Positions 43,201 through 52,500 of a stretch of DNA of 64,000 nt are shown one piece after another (the first letter of the stretch is position 1; every line of letters begins with the position of its first letter). Position numbers and translations under genes: made by a program. The notes beneath the pieces were generated by a model. That model saw nothing but the letters and a program-made list of their open reading frames with translations. It was not told the DNA's origin and did not search any database. The DNA is from Pseudanabaena mucicola str. Chao 1806 (GTDB lineage: Bacteria > Cyanobacteriota > Cyanobacteriia > Pseudanabaenales > Pseudanabaenaceae): NCBI RefSeq assembly GCF_030323025.1, contig NZ_CP097329.1, positions 3,272,001 to 3,336,000 on the forward strand, given 5' to 3'.

Positions 43201-44005
43201 TAGACAAGTTTTAATTAATCTGCTCAACAATGCGGTCAAATTCACTCCTGAAGGTGGAACTATCACTCTATCTGTGTCCCATCATCTAGAATCCGTTGGT
43301 CTTGAGTCTATGAATTATCTCAGAATTACGGTAATGGATACGGGCATAGGAATTTCTGCCGAGAATATGCCAAAACTCTTTCAACCATTTATCCAAATTG
43401 ATAATGCCTTGAATCGCCAAAATGTAGGTACAGGTCTGGGGCTGGCTCTAGTCAAACAGATTGTGGAATTGCATGGAGGCAAGGTAGGACTTACAAGTGA
43501 ATTAGGGGTTGGAAGTTGCTTTATGATCGATCTTCCGTACCAAGCTTTAGCGAAATATGCCTTAGCAAATCTTCCTTCATCTACTACAAATCCCGAATTT
43601 AGCCTTTCTACATATCATGCAAGTAAAGTTGCTCCGCCCTTGATTTTGATAGCTGATGATAGTGAAGCAAATATCAGTACGCTCGCGGCTTATCTTGAGG
43701 CAAAGGGATATCGATTACTTTTAGCAAAAAATGGACAAGAGGCGATCGCGATCGCGAAGGAGTATTGTCCAGACTTAATTTTGATGGATATTCAAATGCC
43801 TGTGATCGATGGACTAGAAGCAACTAGACAAATTCGGCTTGATCCTAAATTAGTCAATGTACCAATTATTGCGATTACAGCTTTAGCGATGAGAGGAGAT
43901 CGTGAACAATGTCTGTTGGCTGGAGCCAATAAATACATCATGAAACCAGTTAAACTAAAGCAGCTATCTAGTGATATCCGACAGCTTTTACTCAAGCGAA
44001 TTTAG
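40202..44005 (+). CDS. Hybrid histidine kinase REC-4xPAS-GAF(CBCR-like)-HisKA-HATPase-REC
   Basis: A 1267-residue cytoplasmic kinase. The first REC (1-130) has glutamate E57 (IISEYSL) where the phosphoacceptor aspartate should be. Four PAS domains follow at about 142-265, 296-410, 420-545 and 550-680. The GAF domain at about 690-865 has C752 in DHCF and C780 in DCHIQVL, then FQVRANLVVPLL and LWGLLCIHQC, which is the full DXCF cyanobacteriochrome pattern with the canonical 28-residue cysteine spacing. HisKA has H891 (SHELRTP). The ATPase has NLLNNAVKFTPEG and GTGLGL. The C-terminal REC has D1196 (LMDIQMPVIDG). It probably senses light through a bilin. The gene is 205 bp from the IS remnant and 72 bp from the ABC gene. 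Confidence 0.9.
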   Translation: MTDHLNALIIDESEDDTLLLLGELRLGGFQVIWERVDTEMTLSTALERQTWDVIISEYSLSELDALKAIAIIQQRCLDIPFIVVSGSVGETVSENLLRQGASDYLSKGNLARLSAVVRRELKEANIRLERRKADRELKQTKEHLKLVIENSGIGLWDWWVQTGTLSLDDRWVEMLGYTLEELQPISIATWRNNVHPEDLPQVEIALDRHFCHEIEAYEIEFRMRHKIGGWVWVLAKGKVVEWSESDQPIRMIGTHLDITGRKQNIEMLLQINETLEERVRNLTAELKQSELRLREAQQIAHLGSWELDIHTREITWSAEVFRIFGLELDLPEPSYENFLNYFVGDDRDRFIQFIDHAITKGEIDEIDLQIRRDDGSLANIFVKIDVIKNDANQICRLFGIAMDISDRNQAKIQQQQLFQELSAFKLALDQTAIIATTDAQGKITYVNDYFCKISGYTYDELIGQNHRILKSGYHPFSFFQSMWHTIASGDVWHGEICNLHKSGSLYWVDTTIVPFINAQGRPFKYLAIRYDITAKKFTQVRLQQENNFRQQIVESMTEGLCVCHKTEKYPFLHFTVWNQRMQMITGYTLEEINRLGWEQSLKPFSTQALCNQEDFVTIDHKLCNQEWEIYHKDGRKLMIAMSKTPLLGEDGQSYMLAIIQDITDRKQTELRLEQQATQEHLLSAITQRIRQSLDLQTTFETAVQEVRQFLSADRVGIFKFYPDSNFDDGEFVAEVVLPEFDSVIATKIHDHCFGETYAAFYAQGKIQAVNDIYNAGFQDCHIQVLDQFQVRANLVVPLLNATGLWGLLCIHQCAQPRVWQDVEIDLVKQIASQLAIAIQQVSLFEQLQQELTVRQQAEAKLNEINQKLAISNEDLVKATRLKDDFLANMSHELRTPLNAILGMSEGLRDGVFGDVSDRQMKALRTIESSSMHLLALINDILDVAKIESGKVTLELNEISIENLCQSSMTFINQQAFAKNIQLISRITPHLPDLMLDERRIRQVLINLLNNAVKFTPEGGTITLSVSHHLESVGLESMNYLRITVMDTGIGISAENMPKLFQPFIQIDNALNRQNVGTGLGLALVKQIVELHGGKVGLTSELGVGSCFMIDLPYQALAKYALANLPSSTTNPEFSLSTYHASKVAPPLILIADDSEANISTLAAYLEAKGYRLLLAKNGQEAIAIAKEYCPDLILMDIQMPVIDGLEATRQIRLDPKLVNVPIIAITALAMRGDREQCLLAGANKYIMKPVKLKQLSSDIRQLLLKRI

Positions 44006-44077
44006 TCTTTGTGATGTAGGTTCGCTACGCCATAAAAATTAAATTTGCAGAACCCTAATGCCGATATACACAACTTT

Positions 44078-45802
44078 ATGGAAGCGATCGCCGTTTTAGA
44101 CAAAGTTTCCTATATCTATCCCAACGCCAAGGAAACCGTATTAAAAGACATTTCCTTAACGATTAACAAAGGTGAATTTCTCGGCATTATTGGCGCAACA
44201 GGATCAGGAAAAACCACGTTATGTTTAGCCTTAACAGGCATCGTGCCGCAGTTTTATGGCGGACGGTTTTTCGGCAAAATTGCGATCGCGGGTTTAGATA
44301 GCCTTGAGCATCCCGTCAGCGAATTGGCTCGACATGTTGGCATTGTTTTTGAAGATCCTGAGGTACAAATTACCGCTACATCGGTCGAGAATGAAATCGC
44401 CTTTGCTTTAGAGAATCTTTGTATTCCTCGCGAGGAGATTCTTCGTCGTATTCCCATCGCTTTAAAATCAGTACGCCTTGAGGGATTTGAGAAAAAGAAT
44501 CCACAGGAGCTATCAGGTGGACAAAAACAAAGATTAGCGATCGCGGCGGCTCTTGCTCTTCAACCCGATTTACTCATTCTCGATGAGCCAACCTCACAAC
44601 TCGATCCCATCGGTTCTCAAGAGGTATTTGCAACGGTTAGAGAATTAAAAGAAAATCTGGGTGTATCAATTGCGATGGTATCCCACGCGGCGGAAGAGAT
44701 GGCTGAGTTTTGTGATCGCATTGCCTTACTCACAGATGGTAGATTGCAAGCCATTGGCACACCTGCGGAAATCTATGCACAGGTGGAACTATTACAACAA
44801 AATAAACTCCGTCCTCCTGAAGTCGCCCACGCATTTTACAAAATTCAGCAAAAAGGAATTGCACTTGAGAAGATTCCCGTTACTTTAGAATTGGGTATTA
44901 AGGATTTAGAGATATTGCGATCGCGATCAAAACTAGTTTCCCCACCAGATTTTCCAAGTTACCTAGTGAACTTAGATAAGTCACCTATCCTCTCGGTTAA
45001 AAATCTCCAGCATATTTATACTGATGGTACGGAAGCATTAAAACATGTTTCCATCGATATCCACGAGGGTGAATATGTGCTGATCGTTGGACAGAATGGC
45101 GCAGGTAAAAGCACCCTAGTTAAGCATTTTCTGAATTTGCTGCAACCCACTTCAGGTCAAGTCCGCGTAGGCGATCGCGATACTAGCCAATTATCGGTAA
45201 GTGAGCTAGCCCAATCCATTGGCTATCTTGCCCAAAACCCTGATAACCAAATCTTTAATACCAGTGTGGAGAAGGAAGTCTCCTTTGCATTACCCTTTCT
45301 GGGTTATAGCACTGATGCGATCGAACAAGCAACCACCAATAGTCTCAAAGCGATGCAGCTATGGGAGTATCGCCACGCCCATCCTCTATCTTTGCCTAAA
45401 GGTAAGCGTGGCAGGATTGTCATAGCGGCTCTCCTCGCGATGAATCCTGAGATTATCATTCTCGATGAACCCACCACAGGACAGGACTATCAGGGCGCAT
45501 CCTCGATTTTAGAGGTCAGTCGCCAACTTCATCAAATGGGTAAGACGGTAATTGTGATTACCCATCATTTATATCTCATGCCTGACTATGCTGATCGCGC
45601 GATCGTCATGGGCAAAGGCACAGTTTTACTCGATGCCCCCTTGCGTCAAGCCTACCATCAAGTCGATCTCCTAGAATCTACTTACCTGACCTCACCCCAA
45701 TCAGTAGTGTTATCGCAGCATCTTAGCAAAATTAGCGATCGGCAATATCCACTCATCACCCCCAATGAATTCGCTCATAGCTTCATTCCTAAAGCACCAT
45801 AG
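44078..45802 (+). CDS. ECF/CbiO-type ABC transporter with two fused ATPase domains
   Basis: A 574-residue protein from ATG 44078 (a TTG 33 bp upstream is in frame). Domain 1 has Walker A GATGSGKTT, signature LSGGQKQR and Walker B LLILDEPTSQLD. Domain 2 has Walker A GQNGAGKST, Q-loop YLAQNPDNQIF and Walker B EIIILDEPTTGQD. The second signature is LSLPKGKRGR instead of LSGGQ. Energy-coupling-factor ATPases of this fused type power vitamin or Co/Ni uptake together with a T component and an S component, neither of which is in the window. The substrate cannot be told. Confidence 0.88.
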   Translation: MEAIAVLDKVSYIYPNAKETVLKDISLTINKGEFLGIIGATGSGKTTLCLALTGIVPQFYGGRFFGKIAIAGLDSLEHPVSELARHVGIVFEDPEVQITATSVENEIAFALENLCIPREEILRRIPIALKSVRLEGFEKKNPQELSGGQKQRLAIAAALALQPDLLILDEPTSQLDPIGSQEVFATVRELKENLGVSIAMVSHAAEEMAEFCDRIALLTDGRLQAIGTPAEIYAQVELLQQNKLRPPEVAHAFYKIQQKGIALEKIPVTLELGIKDLEILRSRSKLVSPPDFPSYLVNLDKSPILSVKNLQHIYTDGTEALKHVSIDIHEGEYVLIVGQNGAGKSTLVKHFLNLLQPTSGQVRVGDRDTSQLSVSELAQSIGYLAQNPDNQIFNTSVEKEVSFALPFLGYSTDAIEQATTNSLKAMQLWEYRHAHPLSLPKGKRGRIVIAALLAMNPEIIILDEPTTGQDYQGASSILEVSRQLHQMGKTVIVITHHLYLMPDYADRAIVMGKGTVLLDAPLRQAYHQVDLLESTYLTSPQSVVLSQHLSKISDRQYPLITPNEFAHSFIPKAP

Positions 45803-45832
45803 GTTAAGATCAAGACTAGTCTCACTTTTATC

Positions 45833-46598
45833 ATGACAATTTTAACTATCGAATCTCTTTGTTGGTAAGCATCCAATTTCTCATCCCTTATAGCGGTTTT
45901 CAAATGAGTATGTACTCATTTGAAAACAAAAAATCAGTCCCATTAAGAGTTTTGAGTTTTCATTTTGCCGTAGGCAAAATGAAAACCGCTATACCTCTAA
46001 GGATGCGGAAGCGAGTCTGTATGGCGTTACCGATGGAAAAGCAATTGGAACTTATTTAGAGCAAAAATTTAGGCAATATCTTAAAGATAAATATGACTTT
46101 GTGGAAGGTAATTCTGCTATTGGTATCGATTTTCTCAGCTTATTGGTAGATATGAAGGTGACAAGCTTTAGACAACCTCAGTCATCATGTCCTTTCAAAT
46201 CTGCTCGCCAAAAGATTTTTGGGCTAGGTTATGGACTGATTATTTTTGTCTATGATAAAAGCGATGACAGTAGCAATAGAACTTGGACTCTGAATATTCT
46301 GCATACAATTTATGTTAGTGCTGATAGAACGGGTGACTTTCAAATGACTCGTGGAATTCGTAGTACCTTTGCGAATGAAGATAATAAAGATGATCTGATG
46401 GCTTTTATGATTGATTGCAACTTACCTGTTGATAAAATTGAATTATCGAATATTGCGGATGAAATTCTTGGCAGACCTCCAATTCAAGGATTTCTCACGA
46501 TTTCCAACGCTCTGCAGTGGTGGCTTCAGTATAGTAGATTAATCGAACTGGCTGGCAAAGAAGAAGGACTAATCGCTATTTATAGGAGTGATGCGTGA
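45833..46598 (+). pseudogene. Restriction-endonuclease-like gene disrupted by a MITE
   Basis: The start MTILTIESL at 45833 is cut off by a stop or frameshift and then by the 105-bp MITE at 45889-45993. After the MITE one frame reads AEASLYGVTDGKAIGTYLEQ, then SAIGIDFLSLLVDMKVTSFR, QSSCPFKSARQKIFGLGYG and LTISNALQWWLQYSRLIELAG to the stop at 46598. IDF...VDMKV fits a PD-(D/E)XK nuclease core. I recall this family as type II restriction endonucleases in cyanobacteria. The only in-frame start after the MITE (GTG 46101) would delete about 35 conserved residues. No methyltransferase gene is adjacent. Confidence 0.7.
45889..45993. mobile_element. 105-bp MITE with perfect 14-bp terminal inverted repeats
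   Basis: TATAGCGGTTTTCA (45889-45902) and TGAAAACCGCTATA (45980-45993) are the ends. Inside are two more hairpins: CAAATGAGTA/TACTCATTTG and CATTTTGCC/GGCAAAATG. A related copy lies at 56410-56504. It has no coding capacity and sits inside the nuclease gene. Confidence 0.85.
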
Positions 46599-46615
46599 TA
46601 GTTAATACGGTAGTG

Positions 46616-46930
46616 TTAAAGAGGTAAGGACGAGTTGTAATGGCGAGCAAAGAAGAAAATAGCACCGATATGATTTTCTAACTTTTAAGAAAACGAAAGG
46701 GTCTTTCTTACTAACCGTCCGACTCTCTGTCTCAAAGTGCAGTTAAGTCTCTCAATGTAGGCAGTATGACCAGTTTCTTTACCTAAAGGACGATGGCGAT
46801 TAGCAGGGATTACCAATGCATAGGCAGCCCAGAAATCAGTATAAGCTACTGCACATTGCCGATAAATGGCAGGTAAAGAAGCCCATAAACACTTAGCACT
46901 ATTTTCATCTCGACTGCCCACATAAATTCG
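46616..46930 (-). pseudogene. IS1-family transposase (InsB-like) C-terminal remnant
   Basis: Reading leftwards: GSRDENSAKCLWASLPAIYR, TDFWAAYALVIP, HTAYIERLNCTLRQRVGRLV and KTLSFS, then an in-frame TAA at 46685, then KLENHIGAIFFFARHYN to 46616. This is the C-terminal half of an IS1-type transposase with a premature stop. Its 5' half is replaced by the end of the IS256-like element, which begins at about 46930. Confidence 0.8.
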
Positions 46931-47010
46931 AGAGTGTAAAGTGAAATGTGTAAAGTCTGGGAAGTAAGCAGAGAGATAATCTAGACACATAATTACTAAC
47001 ACCAAAACAA

Positions 47011-47672
47011 ATGAATATACGCAAAGAATTGCTAGATGAATTGCTGCAAGAATGTAAAACTCCACCCGATCTATTCGGAGAAGGAGGAATCCTGAAGCAA
47101 CTGACAACCGCGTTGGTGGAAAGAGCGTTGGAAGCAGAACTATCCACGCATCTGGGGTACGGAAAGCATGAACCCAGACCAGAAGGACAAACTAACAGTC
47201 GCAACGGTTATAGCCAGAAAACTATTCAAGGAGACTTTGGGGTTGCAGATATAACCATCCCCCGCGATCGGCAAGGAGAGTTTGAACCACAACTGGTCAA
47301 GAAAGGACAAAATCGACTGTCAGGACTAGACGAGAAGAGCATTGCCTTGTATGCGCGGAGGGATGAGCGTCAGGGATATCCAAGCCCAGTTGCAAGAAAT
47401 GTATGGTGTCGAAGTATCACCGACACTAATCTCCAATGTCACTGATGCGGTAATTGATGAAGTAAAGCAATGGCAAAATCGTCCCCTTGAAGCAGTTTAT
47501 CCGATAGTATTTCTAGACTGTCTGGTTATCAAAGTTCGAGACAATGGCAGGGTAATTAATAAGTCCCTGTACTTTGCCTTGGCGGTAAACATGGACGGAT
47601 ACAAGGAATTACTGGGTATGTGGATTTCCCCTAATGAGGGTGCAAAATTCTGGTTGTCAGTACTCACCGAAA
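47011..47672 (+). pseudogene. IS256-family (mutator) transposase, frameshifted and 3'-truncated
   Basis: The first frame from ATG 47011 reads LTTALVERALEAELSTHLGY, NSRNGYSQKTIQGDFG and PRDRQGEFEPQLVKK up to IALYARR near 47352. The match continues in another frame with [37 protein letters not shown] and FWLSVLTE. One frameshift lies at about 47345. The match ends abruptly at about 47672, where the cas1 fragment begins. The last two thirds of the catalytic domain are lost. Bases 46930-47010 probably contain its left end. Confidence 0.88.
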
Positions 47673-48008
47673 GCGGAAGTTTCGCTAAATCGTCCGAATT
47701 TGGTGCTGGACTTGATGGAGGAGTTTCGTCCTGTGGTGGTGGATGCGATCGCGATCGCAATTATTCAATCTCAGGTTTTAGATCCTGCTGATTTTGAGCC
47801 TTCGCCTGATGGGGATGGTATTTGGTTGGGGACGATGGCGAAGAAGCTGTTTTTGACTGAGTTGGAGCGTCATTTTAATACGGCGTTTATCTATCCGCCC
47901 CAAAATCGTAATTTACGGCTGAGTCAGATTTTGGTGGAGCAGGCGCGATCGCTGGCGCGTTGTTTTGTGGAGCGATCGCTTGATTATCAGCCTTATGTAA
48001 TTAAATAG
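47673..48008 (+). pseudogene. cas1: cas1 C-terminal fragment
   Basis: The last 110 or so codons of a Cas1 integrase: [20 protein letters not shown] is the conserved region with the active-site glutamate and aspartate context, then KKLFLTELERHF and ILVEQARSLARCFVE. The N-terminal domain and first catalytic residues are missing; the 5' side is fused to the truncated IS256 gene. It lies upstream of cas2 on the same strand, as an intact cas1 would. Without its N-terminus it cannot integrate spacers. Confidence 0.85.
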
Positions 48009-48111
48009 TGGTAAGTAGCTATGTATAAGTAGCCTTAAAACCCAAAGCGTGGGTCGCCCGCTACGCGGGCGACCCACGCTTTGGGTTTGGTTTTTAATTA
48101 TACCAAGCCAC
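48007..48111. repeat. Dispersed palindromic repeat R3, complete copy
   Basis: Outer arms AGTGGTAAGTAGCTATGTAT and its loose complement near CCAAGCCACT enclose the long palindrome AAACCCAAAGCGTGGGTCGC / its complement. The repeat begins at the cas1 stop codon. It is the best-preserved R3 copy. Confidence 0.8.
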
Positions 48112-48170
48112 TGAGCTAGTCTTGTGTGCAAGCTAGCTCAGTGGGAGCAGTGGTTGAGAATGAGGGGGAT

Positions 48171-48746
48171 TTAGTTCTCAAATGTAACTCGCTTATATAA
48201 ATCTCTTAAACTAATCTCGAAGCTAACGCATTCAAGTTTAAGAATGGCATCTTCCTCTAAATATTCAGTTAATATCCATCTGTTATCTGGCTGCTTGGTA
48301 TATTGCTCTACCCAAAAGCTGTTCTGATAAATCAAGACATATTCTTTAAATGATGGAATCGAACGATATAGCTTAAACTTGTCTGCGCGATCGTAACTTT
48401 GTGTAGAATTAGATAAAATTTCGACAATCAGCAATGGATTAGTAATTGCAGTTTGTTTTTCATCGGTGAAAACAGACTTTCCTTCAATCGCCATCACATC
48501 AGGATAGGTATAACGCTTATGTTCAGGCATCCACAAGCGCATATCACTCATAAAGACTGAGTAATTTAAGTCCTCTAAGGCTAACAAAATCCGCGCTAAG
48601 AACTTAGCCGTCAAAATATTATGATTTGCGGTTGCTCCTGCCATTGGGATAATCTCTCCATCCACAAATTCGCTTTTAAATTCGGCTTTTGCTTCTAGTT
48701 CTAGATATTCATCTACGGTGTAGCGCTTGGTTGTTGCAAGTACCAT
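48171..48746 (-). CDS. Uma2-family (DUF820) PD-(D/E)XK nuclease-like protein
   Basis: A 191-residue intact family member. Seen: MAGATANHNILTAKFLARI, PDVMAIEGK and LLIVEILSNSTQSYDRADKF followed by LYRSIPSFKEYVLIYQ, which carries the conserved D, E and K of the presumed nuclease core. It lies on the opposite strand between the cas1 fragment and cas2, which are adjacent in ordinary CRISPR loci. It is therefore an insertion into the cas operon. A role in CRISPR defence is not implied by the family. Confidence 0.88.
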   Translation of the reverse strand: MVLATTKRYTVDEYLELEAKAEFKSEFVDGEIIPMAGATANHNILTAKFLARILLALEDLNYSVFMSDMRLWMPEHKRYTYPDVMAIEGKSVFTDEKQTAITNPLLIVEILSNSTQSYDRADKFKLYRSIPSFKEYVLIYQNSFWVEQYTKQPDNRWILTEYLEEDAILKLECVSFEISLRDLYKRVTFEN

Positions 48747-48971
48747 CAGTGATTAGCCTCTCAACTTTGTGGTAATTATATCGTAACTTAACTAAGGCTC
48801 TCACCCTTAGCCCCCGATTTTTGGGGGAACAAGAAAATATAATATTTTTCAAGTCCCACAGAATTGGTGGATTTAGGGGGCTTAGATAAATCGAAATGTA
48901 GATAGTTAGACTTGTTGTTTACAAGGTAGGTGGTGGGTTCTCTAGTTCAATTTCAATGGATAGATAAAGTT

Positions 48972-49250
48972 ATGCTGTGGTTGGTATGTTATGACGTTGC
49001 GGACGATCGTCGCCGTTTAAGGTTGGCGAAGCGGATCGAGCAGCGCTGTCAGAGGGTGCAGCGATCGGTTTTTGAGTGTCCTTTGGATGAGTCGGTGTTG
49101 GATCGGCAGTTAGAGAGGTATTGGTTGCCTTTGTTAAATCTGGAGCAGGATAATTTGCGGGTTTATCCTTTGGATGCGACGGCGAAGAGGCGGACTAGGG
49201 TGTTTGGCAGTCCACGTCCTTATGAGCCGCCTGATTTTGTGATTTTATGA
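48972..49250 (+). CDS. cas2: CRISPR-associated endoribonuclease/integration factor Cas2
   Basis: A 92-residue Cas2. The N-terminus LWLVCYDVADDRRRLRLAK holds the conserved aspartate after the first strand, and RVQRSVFECPLD is the second signature. In an intact locus Cas2 bridges two Cas1 dimers during spacer integration. The ATG at 48972 is chosen; an upstream GTG at 48930 would add 14 residues before the conserved strand. No frame damage is visible, but its Cas1 partner is broken. The CRISPR leader starts directly after the stop. Confidence 0.92.
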   Translation: MLWLVCYDVADDRRRLRLAKRIEQRCQRVQRSVFECPLDESVLDRQLERYWLPLLNLEQDNLRVYPLDATAKRRTRVFGSPRPYEPPDFVIL

Positions 49251-49513
49251 GTGTTAAGCAATGTAAAGTATTGGCTATTTTTGTCGCGGGTCGTTATGAC
49301 TAGGTTTTAGGAGTTTGGGTGATTATTTGTGGGCTAATGGGTGTTTTTTAGTTTGACTTGTTGGCGAAATTGGGCTATTTTATTGATATTGCAGTTTTGA
49401 AAACAATTTTAAGTTTTCCATTTGTTTTCGAGTTCGTTTGTAAACGAATGTTAAGTGGACTGCAAAAAACGAACCTTGAAAACTTCATAGTATATAGCAT
49501 TCAGAAGCCTAGG
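49251..49513 (+). promoter_or_regulatory. Probable CRISPR leader
   Basis: 263 AT-rich bp between cas2 and the first repeat with no supported gene. The repeats nearest this side are identical, and those at the far end are degenerate, which places the leader here. T-rich runs (TTTTAAGTTTTCCATTTG) lie at about 49405-49425. Confidence 0.65.
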
Positions 49514-52500
49514 CTTCGCCACGATATTTACCCCGCAAGGGGACGGAAACTTTAGCCATTCTTTTTCATCCTGTTACCTAAAGTTAACTTCGCCACGATA
49601 TTTACCCCGCAAGGGGACGGAAACAATGAAGCCACTCTTCGGAGAGCGATTGCCCCAAGCTTCGCCACGATATTTACCCCGCAAGGGGACGGAAACTGTG
49701 CTGTAGAGTAGTTAGTTAATCTAGCGATGGAAACTTCGCCACGATATTTACCCCGCAAGGGGACGGAAACTATAGCCAATGCCAAGCACTGCAAAAGGTC
49801 TAACAATCTTCGCCACGATATTTACCCCGCAAGGGGACGGAAACCTCTCAACACATACCAGATAGGCGTCACCAACAGAGATCCGACTTCGCCACGATAT
49901 TTACCCCGCAAGGGGACGGAAACGGCGATCCTGACACTGGGGCAGCATGGAAAGCTTTCTTCGCCACGATATTTACCCCGCAAGGGGACGGAAACCATAC
50001 TTAGGTTTTGGCTTTTTGGGCTTTTTGGGCTTTGGTGGTCTTCGCCACGATATTTACCCCGCAAGGGGACGGAAACTATCGCGGTATTCAATGGCAAATG
50101 CGGTGTAGCGAGAATAGGGATCTTCGCCACGATATTTACCCCGCAAGGGGACGGAAACACAAGTAAGAGTAAACGCAAGTCAAGCTACTATCAATGCTCT
50201 TCGCCACGATATTTACCCCGCAAGGGGACGGAAACTGCGGGGAAACCAAAAAAGAATGAATCAAAATCAGTTACGCACTTCGCCACGATATTTACCCCGC
50301 AAGGGGACGGAAACTCCCGAACAGAAAAAAGTATCGGTAACATACCGATTGCAACCTTCGCCACGATATTTACCCCGCAAGGGGACGGAAACGAAATTAG
50401 TCGCGATCGCCTAGTAGTCTTGCTTGAAACTTCGCCACGATATTTACCCCGCAAGGGGACGGAAACACTTTCCAATCAGTGATTTTCTTGGTCTTGTTGG
50501 TACGCTTCGCCACGATATTTACCCCGCAAGGGGACGGAAACGTCCTTGATGTTGTCCGCAAGTAAATCTACGGAAGATTCACTTCGCCACGATATTTACC
50601 CCGCAAGGGGACGGAAACAGTAGCTAAATATTATGGACGGGAGCGTAATTACCGTGATCTTCGCCACGATATTTACCCCGCAAGGGGACGGAAACTTGCT
50701 ACAACTTTGTAGTGATATTTGTATTGAGATGCGCTTCGCCACGATATTTACCCCGCAAGGGGACGGAAACTAAAAGTACTCATTTGGCTCGTAAGATCCA
50801 AATCTACTTCGCCACGATATTTACCCCGCAAGGGGACGGAAACATTATGATTGTTGAGAGCGAACAATGACTAGATGCGCTTCGCCACGATATTTACCCC
50901 GCAAGGGGACGGAAACTTGATAATCACCAGCAAGGCCTGCATCTTCTAACAACTGATCTTCGCCACGATATTTACCCCGCAAGGGGACGGAAACTTTATA
51001 CTTTCTGGCGAAGCGCTTGTCAACGTCACGCTTCGCCACGATATTTACCCCGCAAGGGGACGGAAACTTATTACCGATCGCACCTGATAATCCACCCGCT
51101 TCTGCTTCGCCACGATATTTACCCCGCAAGGGGACGGAAACGCCCTTTATAAAAAACATAATGGGATTAACACTAGTGTTCTTCGCCACGATATTTACCC
51201 CGCAAGGGGACGGAAACGAAGACCTTCTGGTTCGCCATACACAGTCTCATAAGCAGCCTTCGCCACGATATTTACCCCGCAAGGGGACGGAAACCTGAAG
51301 CAAGATGAAGAATTAGCCAAGCAACAACAAGAGCTCTTCGCCACGATATTTACCCCGCAAGGGGACGGAAACATAACCTCCCTGTCATTGATCGCCTTTA
51401 CAGGTGCGTCTTCGCCACGATATTTACCCCGCAAGGGGACGGAAACCAACCTTAAAACCAAACTTATCTAAGTCACAAAACTTACTTCGCCACGATATTT
51501 ACCCCGCAAGGGGACGGAAACGCTATGGAAATTGCAGCCTATATAGCGTTTTCCAGTCCAGTACTTCGCCACGATATTTACCCCGCAAGGGGACGGAAAC
51601 TTCTGCTAGCGAAAATAAGAGCGATTGCGTTAAAAAGCTTCGCCACGATATTTACCCCGCAAGGGGACGGAAACTCAAAGCTTTGCCACTTTTCCCCGGT
51701 CCACCATGCTTGTCTTCGCCACGATATTTACCCCGCAAGGGGACGGAAACCGCGATCGCCTAAGCCGCTTTTTCAGATCTGAATTACTTCGCCACGATAT
51801 TTACCCCGCAAGGGGACGGAAACATTGTCTATGACTTCTCCTTGTTTTGTCGAAGTCCTAGTACTTCGCCACGATATTTACCCCGCAAGGGGACGGAAAC
51901 TTGGGAACCAAGAGGGTTTTTCTGGTCGTTACCACCTAGTCAGCTTCGCCACGATATTTACCCCGCAAGGGGACGGAAACCTGTGCAAGCACAGCACCTG
52001 CAACCAAGCCTAAAGCTTGCTCTTCGCCACGATATTTACCCCGCAAGGGGACGGAAACCCCTCCGCCCTTAGCAGTTCAATCAAGGACTCGACCTGACTT
52101 CGCCACGATATTTACCCCGCAAGGGGACGGAAACCTTAGATTGGATTAACCCGCATCTTGCTAGATGGCAAAACTTCGCCACGATATTTACCCCGCAAGG
52201 GGACGGAAACCGGGAAGCTTAGTTAAAGCTCCCATCGATCTGATCGACTTCGCCACGATATTTACCCCGCAAGGGGACGGAAACCCGCAGACAAGTCGCC
52301 GTACTCCTCGATCATTTTGTAGTTCTCCTTCGCCACGATATTTACCCCGCAAGGGGACGGAAACCAATATTGAGAACGACAAACAACGTGCCGCGATCGC
52401 TAACTTCGCCACGATATTTACCCCGCAAGGGGACGGAAACCTGAACGTCATTTCCCAATTCGCGGCATCGAGATTAGCCTTCGCCACGATATTTACCCCG

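Noticed and set aside
46685-47107. 140-codon leftward frame as one intact IS1 transposase
   Set aside because: Only its C-terminal half matches IS1; the N-terminal half is the antisense of the IS256 end, and a stop precedes the last conserved codons.
47497-47760. Leftward open frame opposite the IS256 and cas1 remnants
   Set aside because: A shadow of the frames on the plus strand, with no recognisable motif.
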